Part shown: positions 43,106-51,301 of the stretch, piece after piece
How the letters are laid out: each line of letters begins with the position of its first letter
Position numbering within the stretch: the stretch's first letter is position 1
NCBI GenBank assembly: GCA_000719025.1
Contig: JODP01000004.1
Coordinates: 495,439-559,438 of the forward strand
Direction: 5' to 3'
From: Kineosporia aurantiaca JCM 3230
GTDB taxonomy: Bacteria > Actinomycetota > Actinomycetes > Actinomycetales > Kineosporiaceae
Length of the DNA: 64,000 bases
Notes under the pieces: model-generated
Told to the model about the DNA's origin: nothing
Seen by the model: only the letters and a program-made list of their open reading frames with translations
Databases searched by the model: none
Translations under genes and position numbers: made by a program

Positions 43106-43525
43106 TCAGGGGTGAGCCGGGTGGCCCCTGTCCAGTTCCTGAATCAGCTCTCGCACGCGGCCGGTGATGTCGTCACGGATCAGGCGCATGCGCTGCATCC
43201 CCTCGATCCCCCGCGTGGAGGGCTCGTCGGTCTCCCAGGTGATGACGGGTGTGCCTGCGACCGGCTCGACGTGGGCTTCCCCGCCCAGGACCACGACCAG
43301 ATCGGCGCCGGCGATCATGTCCGGGGTGAGGGCCTTAGGCGTCTGGTCGCTCATGTCGGCGCCGGCTTCGGCCAGGGCCTGCACCGACTGGGCGTTGAGT
43401 TTGGTGCCCGGATCGGTGCCCGCGGAGTCGACCTCGAGGCCAGCCCCGGCGTGCTGGCGCATGAGAGCGGCGGCCATCTGGGACTTGCCGCCGTTACGGA
43501 CACAGACGAACAGAACCTTGGTCAC
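43106..43525 (-). CDS. arsC: Low-molecular-weight phosphatase-like arsenate reductase
   Basis: 139 residues from the GTG read as VTKVLFVCVRNGGKSQ. The LMW-PTP fold has the active-site loop with Cys 8, but the CX5R arginine is Lys 14 (CVRNGGKS), a variant I associate with actinobacterial ArsC-like proteins. The rest fits: MAAALMRQHAGAGLEVDSAGTDPGTKLNAQSVQALAEAG, DLVVVLGGEAHVEPV and ITWETDEPS, where the general-acid Asp lies. It should reduce arsenate to arsenite with mycothiol or thioredoxin. Downstream of arsM by 156 bp on the same strand. Confidence 0.8.
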   Translation of the reverse strand: MTKVLFVCVRNGGKSQMAAALMRQHAGAGLEVDSAGTDPGTKLNAQSVQALAEAGADMSDQTPKALTPDMIAGADLVVVLGGEAHVEPVAGTPVITWETDEPSTRGIEGMQRMRLIRDDITGRVRELIQELDRGHPAHP

Positions 43526-43681
43526 GGCTGGGATTGCCTTTCGGAGATGGTGACGTGCCCGTTGCGTTGAGGGTGCGGGCCGCCGGGAGGCACGCACTGC
43601 CTCCCGGAGCCGCCGGTCGCCGTCATGGCGGCGTTCGATCTGGTCGATCGACGGCCGGTGGTGTGGTCTGTGACGGCTGGT

Positions 43682-44527
43682 TCAGCAGCACCCAGTCGGC
43701 CCACAGGCCTGCTTCTGATCGTGACCGACGATCGGCAGGAACTGGGGGGCGTCGGTGGGCTTGGTCGCACGGACGATCGCGCCGTGCAGGCCGGGCACCG
43801 CCTCGTGGGTGAACTCGACCTCGGCGCCGATGAAACCGGCTACTTCCAGGCCCTCGAGGTACTCACGGCGCGAGAGGGCTCCAGCGATGCAGCCGACGTA
43901 GCTGCCCCGCTCAGCCCGTTCGGCCGGGGTGATGTGGTCCTCGGCCACGACGTCACTGATCCCGATACGGCCTCCCGGCACCAAGACCCTGAACATTTCG
44001 GCCAGAACAGCCGGCTTGTCGGTGGACAGGTTCACCACGCAGTTGCTGATCACCACGTTGATCGAGGCCGCCGGCAGCGGGATGGCCTCGATCTGGCCCT
44101 TGAGGAAGTCGACGTTCGTGGCGCCGGCCTTCGCGGCGTTGGAACGGGCCAGGGCCAGCATCTCCTCGGTCATGTCCAGCCCGTAGGCCCGGCCCGTGGG
44201 GCCGACCCGACGCGCGGACAGCAACACGTCGATCCCACCACCCGAACCCAGGTCCAGCACCCGGTCCCCCGGCTCCAGGGAAGCCACCGCCACCGGGTTC
44301 CCGCAGCCCAGCGACGCCGCCAGCGCCTCAGCCGGCAGGCCTTCTGCATCCTCCCCTGCGTACCGGCCCGCTCCGAAAGACCCGTCCAGCGCCAGGGAGT
44401 CGGCGGCCGCGTCCGGGCCACAACACGAAGCCGACGAAGCCTGCACCCCAGGGCCGGTCACAGCGATCGCAGCGGCGGCGTACCCGGCCCGGACCTGCTC
44501 GCGTAGATCGTCTGTCGATGTCGCCAT
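43682..44527 (-). CDS. arsM: Arsenite S-adenosylmethionine methyltransferase
   Basis: 281 residues from MATSTDDLREQVRAGYAAAA; this ATG is eight bases after GGGGAG. N-terminal Cys pair SSASCCGPDA, SAM-binding motif DRVLDLGSGGGIDVLLSARRVGPTGRAYGLDMTEEML, and the As(III)-binding Cys region ISNCVVNLSTDK with a second Cys in GSYVGCIAGAL. A third Cys pair (TGCC) ends the protein. It methylates arsenite to volatile or exportable forms. Divergent from arsR, which should control it. Confidence 0.93.
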   Translation of the reverse strand: MATSTDDLREQVRAGYAAAAIAVTGPGVQASSASCCGPDAAADSLALDGSFGAGRYAGEDAEGLPAEALAASLGCGNPVAVASLEPGDRVLDLGSGGGIDVLLSARRVGPTGRAYGLDMTEEMLALARSNAAKAGATNVDFLKGQIEAIPLPAASINVVISNCVVNLSTDKPAVLAEMFRVLVPGGRIGISDVVAEDHITPAERAERGSYVGCIAGALSRREYLEGLEVAGFIGAEVEFTHEAVPGLHGAIVRATKPTDAPQFLPIVGHDQKQACGPTGCC

Positions 44528-44555
44528 GGTCATCACTCCCCGAGAGATAGATGTA

Positions 44556-44601
44556 CGTCGATGTCTGATCGTGGCTCAGGTATCGACAAACGTCAATGTC
44601 T
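44556..44601. promoter_or_regulatory. Candidate ArsR operator region
   Basis: The element CGTCGATGTCT (44556) is repeated as CGTCAATGTCT (44591), and each is followed by TGGCTCAG. The spacing is 35 bp. It lies in the 91-bp divergent promoter between arsM and arsR, where an ArsR dimer should bind. Confidence 0.55.
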
Positions 44602-44618
44602 TGGCTCAGACTGGGGGC

Positions 44619-45029
44619 ATGACGACCGCGCCGACCGCTCCCACCGCACCGCAACCGACCGGCTCTCAGGCCCCCTCGGTCAAGGACGCGGCGTGCTGCC
44701 CTCCCGGCGGGCCCGGTCCGATCCGAAACGATCAGGAAGCCAAGAGCCTGGCTGGCCTGCTCAAGGCCCTGGCCGAGCCCACCCGCCTGCAGCTGCTGTC
44801 CCTGGTCGCCGCCCACGACGGTGGTGAGGCGTGCGTATGCGACCTCACCGAGCCGGTCGGGCTGTCGCAGCCCACGGTCTCGCACCACCTGAGGATCCTG
44901 GTGGAGGCAGGCCTGCTTACCCGCGAAAAGCGCGGCGTATGGGCCTACTACACCCTGGTGCCCGAACGCATGACCCAGATCGCCGCAGCATTGAGCGACT
45001 TCACCACGCCACAAAAACTGTCGCGCTAG
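44619..45029 (+). CDS. arsR: ArsR family metalloregulator
   Basis: 136 residues. A Pro/Thr-rich N-terminal tail with a CC pair (DAACCPPGGPGP) precedes the winged helix: LAGLLKALAEPTRLQLLSLVAAHDGGEACVCDLTEPVGLSQPTVSHHLRILVEAGLLTREKRGVWAYY. The ACVCDL cysteines on the recognition-helix side are the classical As(III) site. It likely represses both arsM and itself. The following arsN1-like gene starts 8 bp after its stop. Confidence 0.93.
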   Translation: MTTAPTAPTAPQPTGSQAPSVKDAACCPPGGPGPIRNDQEAKSLAGLLKALAEPTRLQLLSLVAAHDGGEACVCDLTEPVGLSQPTVSHHLRILVEAGLLTREKRGVWAYYTLVPERMTQIAAALSDFTTPQKLSR

Positions 45030-45037
45030 GTTGCCCG

Positions 45038-45520
45038 ATGATCGAGCCCATGACGCCCGAGCACGCCGAGCAGGTGCTCGCCATCTATCAGGCCGGGATC
45101 GACGAAGGCAACGCCACCTTCGAGACCACAACCCCGGACTGGCCCACTTTCTCAGAGGCCAAACTGCCCGACCACCGGTTCGTCGCCGTCCAGCACGACA
45201 CCGTCCTGGGCTGGATCGCCGCCGGCAAGGTCTCCGACCGCTGCGTCTACGGGGGCGTCATCGAGCACTCCGTCTACGTTTCCCCCTCCGCCCGTGGCCA
45301 AGGCGTCGCCACCAGGCTGCTGGAAGCCCTCATCGACTCCACCGAAGCCGCCGGGATCTGGACCATCCAGTCCGGCATCTTCCCCGAGAACACCGCCAGC
45401 CTGGTTCTGCACCAGCGTCTTGGATTCCGCGTCATCGGCACCCGCGAACGCATCGGCCGTCACCACGGCACCTGGCGGGACGTCGTCCTCCTCGAACGGC
45501 GAAGCCCCAACATCACCTGA
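45038..45520 (+). CDS. arsN1: GNAT acetyltransferase, ArsN1/phosphinothricin acetyltransferase family
   Basis: 160 residues from MIEPMTPEHAEQVLAIYQAGIDEGNATFETTTPDWPTF. It matches the Pat/ArsN1 family: HRFVAVQHDTVLGWIAAGKVSDRCVYGGVIEHSVYVSPSARGQGVATRLLEALID (acetyl-CoA loop), SGIFPENTASLVLHQRLGFRVIGTRERIGRHHGTWRDVVLLERRS. Members in arsenic operons N-acetylate arsinothricin, an organoarsenical glutamate mimic; the sister enzymes act on phosphinothricin. Co-transcribed with arsR. The symbol rests on context and family. Confidence 0.8.
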   Translation: MIEPMTPEHAEQVLAIYQAGIDEGNATFETTTPDWPTFSEAKLPDHRFVAVQHDTVLGWIAAGKVSDRCVYGGVIEHSVYVSPSARGQGVATRLLEALIDSTEAAGIWTIQSGIFPENTASLVLHQRLGFRVIGTRERIGRHHGTWRDVVLLERRSPNIT

Positions 45521-46289
45521 GGCCTCTTTAGCTTGTCAGAGTCGGGGTTTGAAGGTGATTGACCATACTGCTCACCCGGTTCGGGCTGGAGCGGATCTTG
45601 CGCAGGATCGGCCCGTTCTTGAACCAGGCGTCGGCTCGCTCAGCGAGCGGACTCGGGCATGGCCATGTTCGCGGCTTGGGCCCCTGCTGAGGGATTTCGT
45701 TTCAGGCACATAGGTTCAGCACCTGGTTCAGGATGACCAGCGCCCAGTGCGCGTCTGGCAGTGAGTTCTGATCTTCCGAGGGAACCACGAAGGCACTCCT
45801 GGAAGGCCTTCTCACACGGTGCGTACGGGGGCCGGGTACTCCACGCCTGCGCCGAGGGCCTCACCGACCAGGGGCTGCAGTATTTCCCCGGCTACGCCGT
45901 GACCGAGCGCACGAAGCGATCAGCCTGCCGCCCGAATAGGTCTGGATGATCGCGGACAACAGCGATGATCAGCGGCGTGAGGGCGCTAGGTCGCACCGGG
46001 GCTCGCATCATCGGCACCGCCCGACGTCTCTGCTGATACCTGGCCGGACCCTTAACCCGGGCCAGCACCTCCACCGTCTGCGCCGAAATCCCCTTCTCAC
46101 CTGGACATCTGGCCGCTAGCCCTACCTCGTCCGAGTATTCACGACCCACCACAACCGGCTTGAGTAGCACCGCGGACACCAGTCCAGCGCTGGTCAGGCC
46201 GCGCCGGCCCAACCGCCCCGCAAACCAAGTCCACCTCAACAGACTCGGCGGGAGACCTCCTGCCCAGCGGGTTACCAGTTTCTAATCGT
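45521..46289. other. 769-bp stretch without intact gene
   Basis: Short frames only. Minus-strand pieces near 45700-45780 (LPDAHWALVILNQVLNLCA by shifting frame) have the look of a transposase C-terminus, but too little remains to assign. It may be decayed sequence between the ars genes and the second MMPL leader. Confidence 0.35.
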
Positions 46290-46537
46290 CGTCTCAGATT
46301 CGCTCGGTAGGAATTGGGCGTCAGATGAGCGATGTAGCTCGTATGGAGGAGGTAGTGATGGCAGTCGACGCAGCGCCGGCAATAAAACCGCCGCCGGCGA
46401 CAGCGTTCCCTGCCGGCGACTGCGGGCCGCACGCCGACAACAGTGCGGGGCTCGCCGTAGCTGGCCCCGAGATCGAAGAGGGGATGCGGCGTGGTGGACA
46501 CCTGGGCGCGCCTGGTAACGACGAAGGGTTGATTTGA
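46290..46537 (+). pseudogene. 5' fragment of a second MMPL gene (leader copy B)
   Basis: 46290-46378 repeats the MMPL leader at 38071-38160, including a GGAGG site and the start ATGGCAGTC (46358), which reads MAVDAAPA as against MAVNTAPS. After about ten codons the frame (IKPPPATAFPAGDCGP and on to a stop at 46537) bears no likeness to an exporter. A duplicated MMPL gene was evidently cut off just after its start. Confidence 0.65.
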
Positions 46538-46590
46538 GAAACCTTGCAGACGGAAACCGGGCCACACAAACACCCTGAGGAGAGACTGAC

Positions 46591-47763
46591 ATGAAATCTA
46601 ACGACAACCCTCTGAAGCACCTCACGATGGGACGCCGCGGTTTTCTGGCCGGCACCGCAGTTGGCGTGGGTGCGGGCCTGTCCACGCCAGCCATTGCCTC
46701 GGCAGCGAGCTCCAGCGGGACCTTGGACAAGACTTCGGACATCTTCCGGCGAGATCGGGACCTGCCCTTTATCGGCACGGAAGAGACCTTTTCCACCCGT
46801 GAGTTGATGGTGCTGAACGACAGGCTGTTCCTTGAGGATACAGGTCTTGCCGAGCTCGGCCCGCGCCGGCTCGGCGCCATGAACAAGGCGGGGCTCAACG
46901 TTCAGATCCTCTCCGCGCACACGCCAGGTGTGCAGAATGTCCGAGGGAAGAAGGGCATTGATTTTGCCTATCGCCTCAACAAGCTGCTCATCGATGGACC
47001 CATGGCCAAGTATCCAGGCCGGTTCCAGGCATTTGCGACCTTGCCGTTGCAGAATCCGGAGGCCTCGGCAGACGAGTTGGAACGCTCGGTCCGGGACGAT
47101 GGTTTCCTGGGATGCCTGGTCAATGGAATCATTGGGAAGAAATTCCTCGATCACCCCGACTTCGAGCCCGTCCTGGCGCGCTCCGAGGCCCTCGGTAAGC
47201 CGATTTACATCCATCCGGGCCTGCCGCCGGACGACGTGTTCGAGATCTACTACAGCAATATGCGGCCGGAATTCCAGAAGGAGAACCAGGACCAGGTTCT
47301 CAGCATCTCGGCCTACGGATGGCACCAGGAAGTGGTTACCCACATCGTCCGCATGATCACCTCAGGGGTGTTCGACCGGCATCCCGAGCTCCAGATCATC
47401 ATCGGCCATATGGGAGAGGGTCTTCCGTTCTTCTACAAACGCATCGTCGAGAAGATGAGCGAAGTGACCGGGAAGAGCCTGGCAAAGCCGTTCGAGCAGT
47501 ATTTCCACGACAATTTCTATGTCACCACCAGCGCCTTCCCGCAGACTGAATTGCTTGATCTTGTGCTGAAGTACATCGACGTGGACCGAGTGATGTTCGC
47601 AACCGACTACCCGTTTGCCGACATGAAAGTCCAGACCGACTGGTTCCGCGGAGTCGACCTGCCCCGCAAAGCCAAAGAAAAAATCGCTTTCCGAAATGCG
47701 GAGAAATTGTTCGGAATGAAAGTCCCGCACCTCCCGACGGTCAGAACGACGCCCGTGAAATGA
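46591..47763 (+). CDS. Tat-exported amidohydrolase (ACMSD/resorcylate decarboxylase-like family)
   Basis: 390 residues. A twin-arginine signal (TMGRRGFLAGTAVGVGAG, residues about 12-40) is unusual for this mostly cytosolic family. The TIM-barrel follows: the first metal motif appears as IGTEETFSTREL, where the usual second position His is Thr; then His in PIYIHPGLPP, IIIGHMGEGLPFF and Asp in VMFATDYPFADM. It also keeps NAEKLFG at the end. A role as metal-dependent decarboxylase or hydrolase outside the membrane is inferred. Codon use is more relaxed (more A/T in third positions) than neighbours, suggesting acquisition. It has its own terminator. Confidence 0.78.
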   Translation: MKSNDNPLKHLTMGRRGFLAGTAVGVGAGLSTPAIASAASSSGTLDKTSDIFRRDRDLPFIGTEETFSTRELMVLNDRLFLEDTGLAELGPRRLGAMNKAGLNVQILSAHTPGVQNVRGKKGIDFAYRLNKLLIDGPMAKYPGRFQAFATLPLQNPEASADELERSVRDDGFLGCLVNGIIGKKFLDHPDFEPVLARSEALGKPIYIHPGLPPDDVFEIYYSNMRPEFQKENQDQVLSISAYGWHQEVVTHIVRMITSGVFDRHPELQIIIGHMGEGLPFFYKRIVEKMSEVTGKSLAKPFEQYFHDNFYVTTSAFPQTELLDLVLKYIDVDRVMFATDYPFADMKVQTDWFRGVDLPRKAKEKIAFRNAEKLFGMKVPHLPTVRTTPVK

Positions 47764-47809
47764 CTCGCCGACACTTCCAGAACCCGACTTAAGATCAACG
47801 GCGCGGTTC

Positions 47810-47849
47810 GGAAAGGGTCTGCTGCGAGGCCCCGTAGCAGACCCTTTCC
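47810..47849 (+). terminator. Terminator of the amidohydrolase gene
   Basis: Perfect 14-bp stem (GGAAAGGGTCTGCT at 47810-47823 and its complement at 47836-47849), 12-nt loop, 47 bp after the stop codon. Confidence 0.8.
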
Positions 47850-48067
47850 AGCGTGAGCGCTCGACATCTGGTATCGGCCGACATCAGACAGCGAGCTGTT
47901 GTCACCGTGAATCACCCCACCAGGGCTAGTCTTTGAGCTGCATTGACCATGCTGGTCGGCCGGCCCGGGGCGGGGCTCATCTGGTGATGGATGAACCAGC
48001 TTCGCGGGTCTACCCCTACAACCATGAACGAAGGGGTGGTAATCCTCAGTGTTGCGGTCGATTTCGC

Positions 48068-48310
48068 CTACCAAGAAGATCTCAATGCTCGCCTCATTGC
48101 CTCGTAGGCCGGCGTCGGGTGCCCCTCGTCGAACAGGAGGTCGTGGCCCTGCTGCAGGTCACCGTCATCATCGATCCACCAGTCGTAGCGGTCGTCCACG
48201 CCCCAGGTGGTGTAAGAGACGCAGGTACGTGAGCGCAGACAGGTGGCCAGCACTGCGGCGTACTGCTTCGCCTGGGCATGCGTTCCTTGGTCGTCGGTGA
48301 CGTCGTTCGG
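48068..48310 (-). pseudogene. GH10 xylanase, C-terminal fragment
   Basis: Minus-strand frame from about 48310 reads NDVTDDQGTHAQAKQYAAV, then ATCLRSRTCVSYTTWGVDDR, YDWWIDDDGD, HDLLFDEGHPTPAYEAMRRAL and stop. This is the last part of a GH10 endo-1,4-beta-xylanase (TWG-DRYDWW and LLFD-PTPAY are hallmarks). The signal peptide, both catalytic Glu and most of the barrel are absent. It starts just after the stop of the TolB-like gene, so the two were joined by a deletion or insertion. Confidence 0.78.
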
Positions 48311-48360
48311 AGCGGCCCGGGGGCGGTCACCAGCCCCGCCGCCCGGACCCCTGTCGTTCC

Positions 48361-49767
48361 TCAGTTCGCCCAGAAGCCCCGGGCGAAGGCGCGCAGGTAG
48401 AGATTGTCGCTGTCGCGCGTCTGGTCGCTCACCAGGTTCGTGGCGTCGGAGGGGAAGGCCACCTTCCGGGCTCCACTCGAGAGGGCGAGGTCCCCCCTGT
48501 AGGTCGAGCCGTTGGCCGCCTCGCCGTTCAGGGCGACCGACACCCGGGCGTTGTGACCCTCTTTCAGATCCCGTACGAAGGCGTCCGTTACGCCGTCGGT
48601 GTCCTCCTTGACCACTCCCTGGGCGCTGGTCTCGAAACCGAGGAAGCGCCCGTCCGGCGAGAGCGTGGGCGCGGACAGGGTGTCGTTCACCAGTTCACCG
48701 GCGGCCGACTTGACCCCCAGCCGGGTCCGGCCGGTGGTGCGGTCGTACACGTAGATCTGGTAGTTGTCCCCGGTGTCCTCGGCGACGATGCCCTTCAGCT
48801 GGTATCCGTTGTAGGCCACGGTCTTACCGTCCGCCGAGATCGACGGGAAGTCGGCCCCTTCCGAGGAGGTTCCGGTCGGGGTGGCCTGCTGGCCCTGCGG
48901 TCCCACCGAGATCCGGATGGTGCGGTGGTTAGTTAGGGAGTGCAGGAAGATGTCTGAGATCCCGTTGGTGTCCCCGGCCACCAGGTTATCGGCGCCCGAA
49001 CGGAAAACGACCGTCTTGCCGTCGCCGGAGATCTGCGCGTCGTACGAGTCTTCGTTCCAGTTGACCGTGGTCGAGCTGCCGGCCTGGGCGCCGGAGGAGG
49101 AGACACTGACCCGGGTGATCTTCCCGGAGCTGCGCTTCCACACAAAGACGTCGCGGACCTGGTTGGTGTCGCCCGGCACCAGGTCCGGCTGGCTGGAGTC
49201 GAAGGCGATCGTGCTGCCGTCGTCAGAGATGGTCGGACGGTAATCGTCGCCGTAGTTGGGCTCACCATGCGTACCGGAGAAGATCCGGGTGATCCGGCCG
49301 GTTCTCAGGTCCGCCAGGAACACCTCCTGCACCCAGGTGTCCGGATCCTGGTCGTCGGTCACGAGATCGTTGGCCCCGGAAGTGAAGGTGACGTAGCGTC
49401 CGTCCGGGGTGATGTCCGGCGAAAAGCTGTCACCGTTCGACTCGGCGCCGTTCACACCGACCGAGATCTGCTTCGTGACTCCCGTCCGGGTGTCCCGGAC
49501 GAACACGTCCGTGGCGAAGTCACTGTTGGGCGTCGACGTCAGGTTCTTGGCCCGGGACGCGAACGCCACGTACCGGCCGTCCGGCGTGATGGACGGTGAA
49601 CTGCTCTGGGCGTCCGCCGCCTCCCCGGTGGGCGACTTGGACAGAAGTTCGGTGGTGCCGGTGCTTGCGGCCTGGGCCGAGCCGGCCAGAAGAACACTGG
49701 CGGCCACCGCCGTCCCGACGGCGACGGCAGTCAGGCCGCGGTGCCGGGCAGAGATGAACGACTTCAC
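48361..49767 (-). CDS. Secreted TolB-like beta-propeller (PD40 repeat) protein
   Basis: 468 residues from the GTG that follows GGGGGAA. Signal peptide about 1-36 (AGSAQA-A). The rest is built of PD40/WD40-like repeats: the repeated SPSITPDGRYVAFAS, SPDITPDGRYVTFTSGANDLV, RPTISDDGSTIAFDSSQPDLV, DAQISGDGKTVVFRSGADNLV, FPSISADGKTVAYNG and APTLSPDGRFLGFET blades, each followed by a DVFVRD/DIFLH strand. No catalytic domain is seen. It probably binds ligand or protein outside the cell, like the TolB propeller. Monocistronic. Confidence 0.85.
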   Translation of the reverse strand: MKSFISARHRGLTAVAVGTAVAASVLLAGSAQAASTGTTELLSKSPTGEAADAQSSSPSITPDGRYVAFASRAKNLTSTPNSDFATDVFVRDTRTGVTKQISVGVNGAESNGDSFSPDITPDGRYVTFTSGANDLVTDDQDPDTWVQEVFLADLRTGRITRIFSGTHGEPNYGDDYRPTISDDGSTIAFDSSQPDLVPGDTNQVRDVFVWKRSSGKITRVSVSSSGAQAGSSTTVNWNEDSYDAQISGDGKTVVFRSGADNLVAGDTNGISDIFLHSLTNHRTIRISVGPQGQQATPTGTSSEGADFPSISADGKTVAYNGYQLKGIVAEDTGDNYQIYVYDRTTGRTRLGVKSAAGELVNDTLSAPTLSPDGRFLGFETSAQGVVKEDTDGVTDAFVRDLKEGHNARVSVALNGEAANGSTYRGDLALSSGARKVAFPSDATNLVSDQTRDSDNLYLRAFARGFWAN

Positions 49768-49926
49768 GATTTCCCCCACTCTCGATCATGCCTGAGTTTC
49801 CTTGGACCTCCCCCCGAGGAGCGGCGAACGGTGTGGTCCGGAGGCCGATACCGGTCGCTGGTGAGGTGATCGATGAGCAGTGAACAAACGTTACATATGT
49901 ATCTCAGTCTTTTCGGTTCAGGCCGG

Positions 49927-50078
49927 TCAGGCCCGGGGCAGGTCGGCTCGGTGGATCACGCCGAAGCGCTGGGTGGCCCGGGTGATCGCCAGGTAGAGGC
50001 CGCCAGGGCCGCGGGGAGGCGGCGACGATGCGATCGGGTTCGACCACGATCACTGCGTCGAACTCCAGGCTTGGAAGA
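49927..50078 (-). pseudogene. UvrD-like (HelR-type) helicase, C-terminal fragment with frameshift
   Basis: Minus strand reads SLEFDAVIVVEPDRIVAASP and, in the next frame, RGPGGLYLAITRATQRFGVIH, then RADLPRA and stop. These are the last helicase motifs (LEFDAV and LY-AITRATQRLGV-H) of the UvrD/HelD-HelR group, some of which rescue RNA polymerase from rifampicin. Everything N-terminal is missing and one frameshift lies near 50008. Confidence 0.72.
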
Positions 50079-50469
50079 AGTAGATCAGGTCACCGCCGGG
50101 GTAGGGCCCTGCTGATCTCGAGCCCAACACGTTTGTGGTGGGTTGCGCCGTGCGCCCACTGGCAGCCGGTGGTCAACGACAACAACGGCACGGCGTCGGT
50201 GAAAGGGGATGTGTGGGCCTTCGAGCGTGACGTGGCGGGTTGTCCGGGCCGGGGTAGTCCTCGATCGCGAGGCGGACCAAGCGCTCGTCCACCTGCCGAG
50301 GCCGGCTGCTGGACAGCGGATCGAGCCCCAGCATGGTAAACATCGCGGTGGCGAAGGCGAGGAACTCCTCGGTCACCGATTCTTGCGGGTACATGAAGAT
50401 GCTGGAAACCAGCTCGAGCAGCACGGTGCCCTAGTGTGGCCCGGTCGTAGCGAAGACGCCGGAACGGGG
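50079..50469. other. Decayed coding sequence, family not recognised
   Basis: A minus-strand frame at 50173-50424 reads VLLELVSSIFMYPQESVTEEF, LAFATAMFTMLGLDPLSS and VDERLVRLAIEDYPGPDNPP, which looks like the end of a real protein, perhaps a regulator. It is flanked by helicase and transposase fragments. I could not assign it. Confidence 0.35.
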
Positions 50470-50851
50470 ACCGGGATATCTTGCTCGAGTCGGTATAGGC
50501 GGTGTCAGCGAAGGCCTTCACTCCGGCGGCCTCGAAGGCCTGGGGAAGGCCGTGATGGAGTGCTGCTCCGGCGTCGTGTCGTGCGCCGGGTAAGGCCGGT
50601 GAGGCCCAAATCAGCCGGCCTGCCTGGTCGGCGATGACCTGGACGTTCACGCCGCGGGCCTTATGTTTACCGGAGTAGAAGATGCGGTCGTTCCCGGAGG
50701 CCATCGCAACTCGGTCGATGCGTAGCAGTGTCCCGTCCAGGATCACGTAGGCCTGGGACGCGGCGGCCAGGATGGCCTGCTCGAGTGTAGGTGCCAACGC
50801 CGCCAGGACGTCCAAGGCCTCGCGCAGACACCCAAGCACAGTCGTCGCCAC
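50470..50851 (-). mobile_element. IS5-family transposase fragment (DDE_Tnp_4 type)
   Basis: Minus-strand frame has AYVILDGTLLRIDR, FYSGKHKARGVNVQVIAD, GRLIWASPALPGARHD and FADTAY: the first two acidic regions and the HK-GVNVQV core of IS5-type DDE transposases. The N-terminal helix-turn-helix and the C-terminal half with the last Glu are missing. No terminal inverted repeats are seen, so it is a remnant. Confidence 0.8.
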
Positions 50852-50891
50852 AGGACAGTCCGTTGGAGCCCGCGAAGCAGCTCAGAGTAGC

Positions 50892-51264
50892 TGCTACAAC
50901 CTTCCTCCCTCTGGAAATGTCCAGCTATTCTTGAAGGCAGTCAATGACATGCGGAATTACCACTTTCCCAATGGACTTGGAAAGGATTTCACCAAAGGTG
51001 TCTTCTTCCAAAACACCGACAACCGCACTCTGGGTAAAATTTTCGGTCCGGGCTCAAGGACACTGGCCCGTGGACCCTTAATCCTAACAACTACTACCAG
51101 AAGACCTTCACATATTCCGAAGCCGTGGGCTATAAATCGGCCAACGCCGGTACAAATATTTCCACAAGTACAGTAACCCTCGTAGTGGCAAGATTTGCGG
51201 ACCCCGACACCGGTCTCGTCGACCTCATTACCATGTATCCTGCAGACCAATACGACAAAGTCAT
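50892..51264 (+). pseudogene. Toxin-domain-like fragment, frameshifted
   Basis: An A+T-richer block. Frame one reads NLPPSGNVQLFLKAVNDMR, NYHFPNGLGKDFTKGVFFQ and NTDNRTLGKIFGPG; after one missing base near 51055 it continues DTGPWTLNPNNYYQKTFTYS, EAVGYKSANAGTNISTSTV and DPDTGLVDLITMYPADQYDK. A His-containing start, short size and an end like the I-T-YP strand recall C-terminal nuclease domains of polymorphic toxins (BECR-type). It has no start or secretion part. It runs in frame into the ankyrin protein that follows. The family is a guess. Confidence 0.4.
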
Positions 51265-51301
51265 GAGCATTCATGATCTTGATAGACGGAGCAGAAAGAG
51301 C

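Noticed and set aside
45521..46289. Transposase remnant
   Set aside because: Only one short peptide with forced frameshifts looks like a transposase end; not enough to call.
46591..47763. Amidohydrolase as part of the catabolic operon's pathway
   Set aside because: It is 21 kb away, has different codon use, its own terminator and an export signal.
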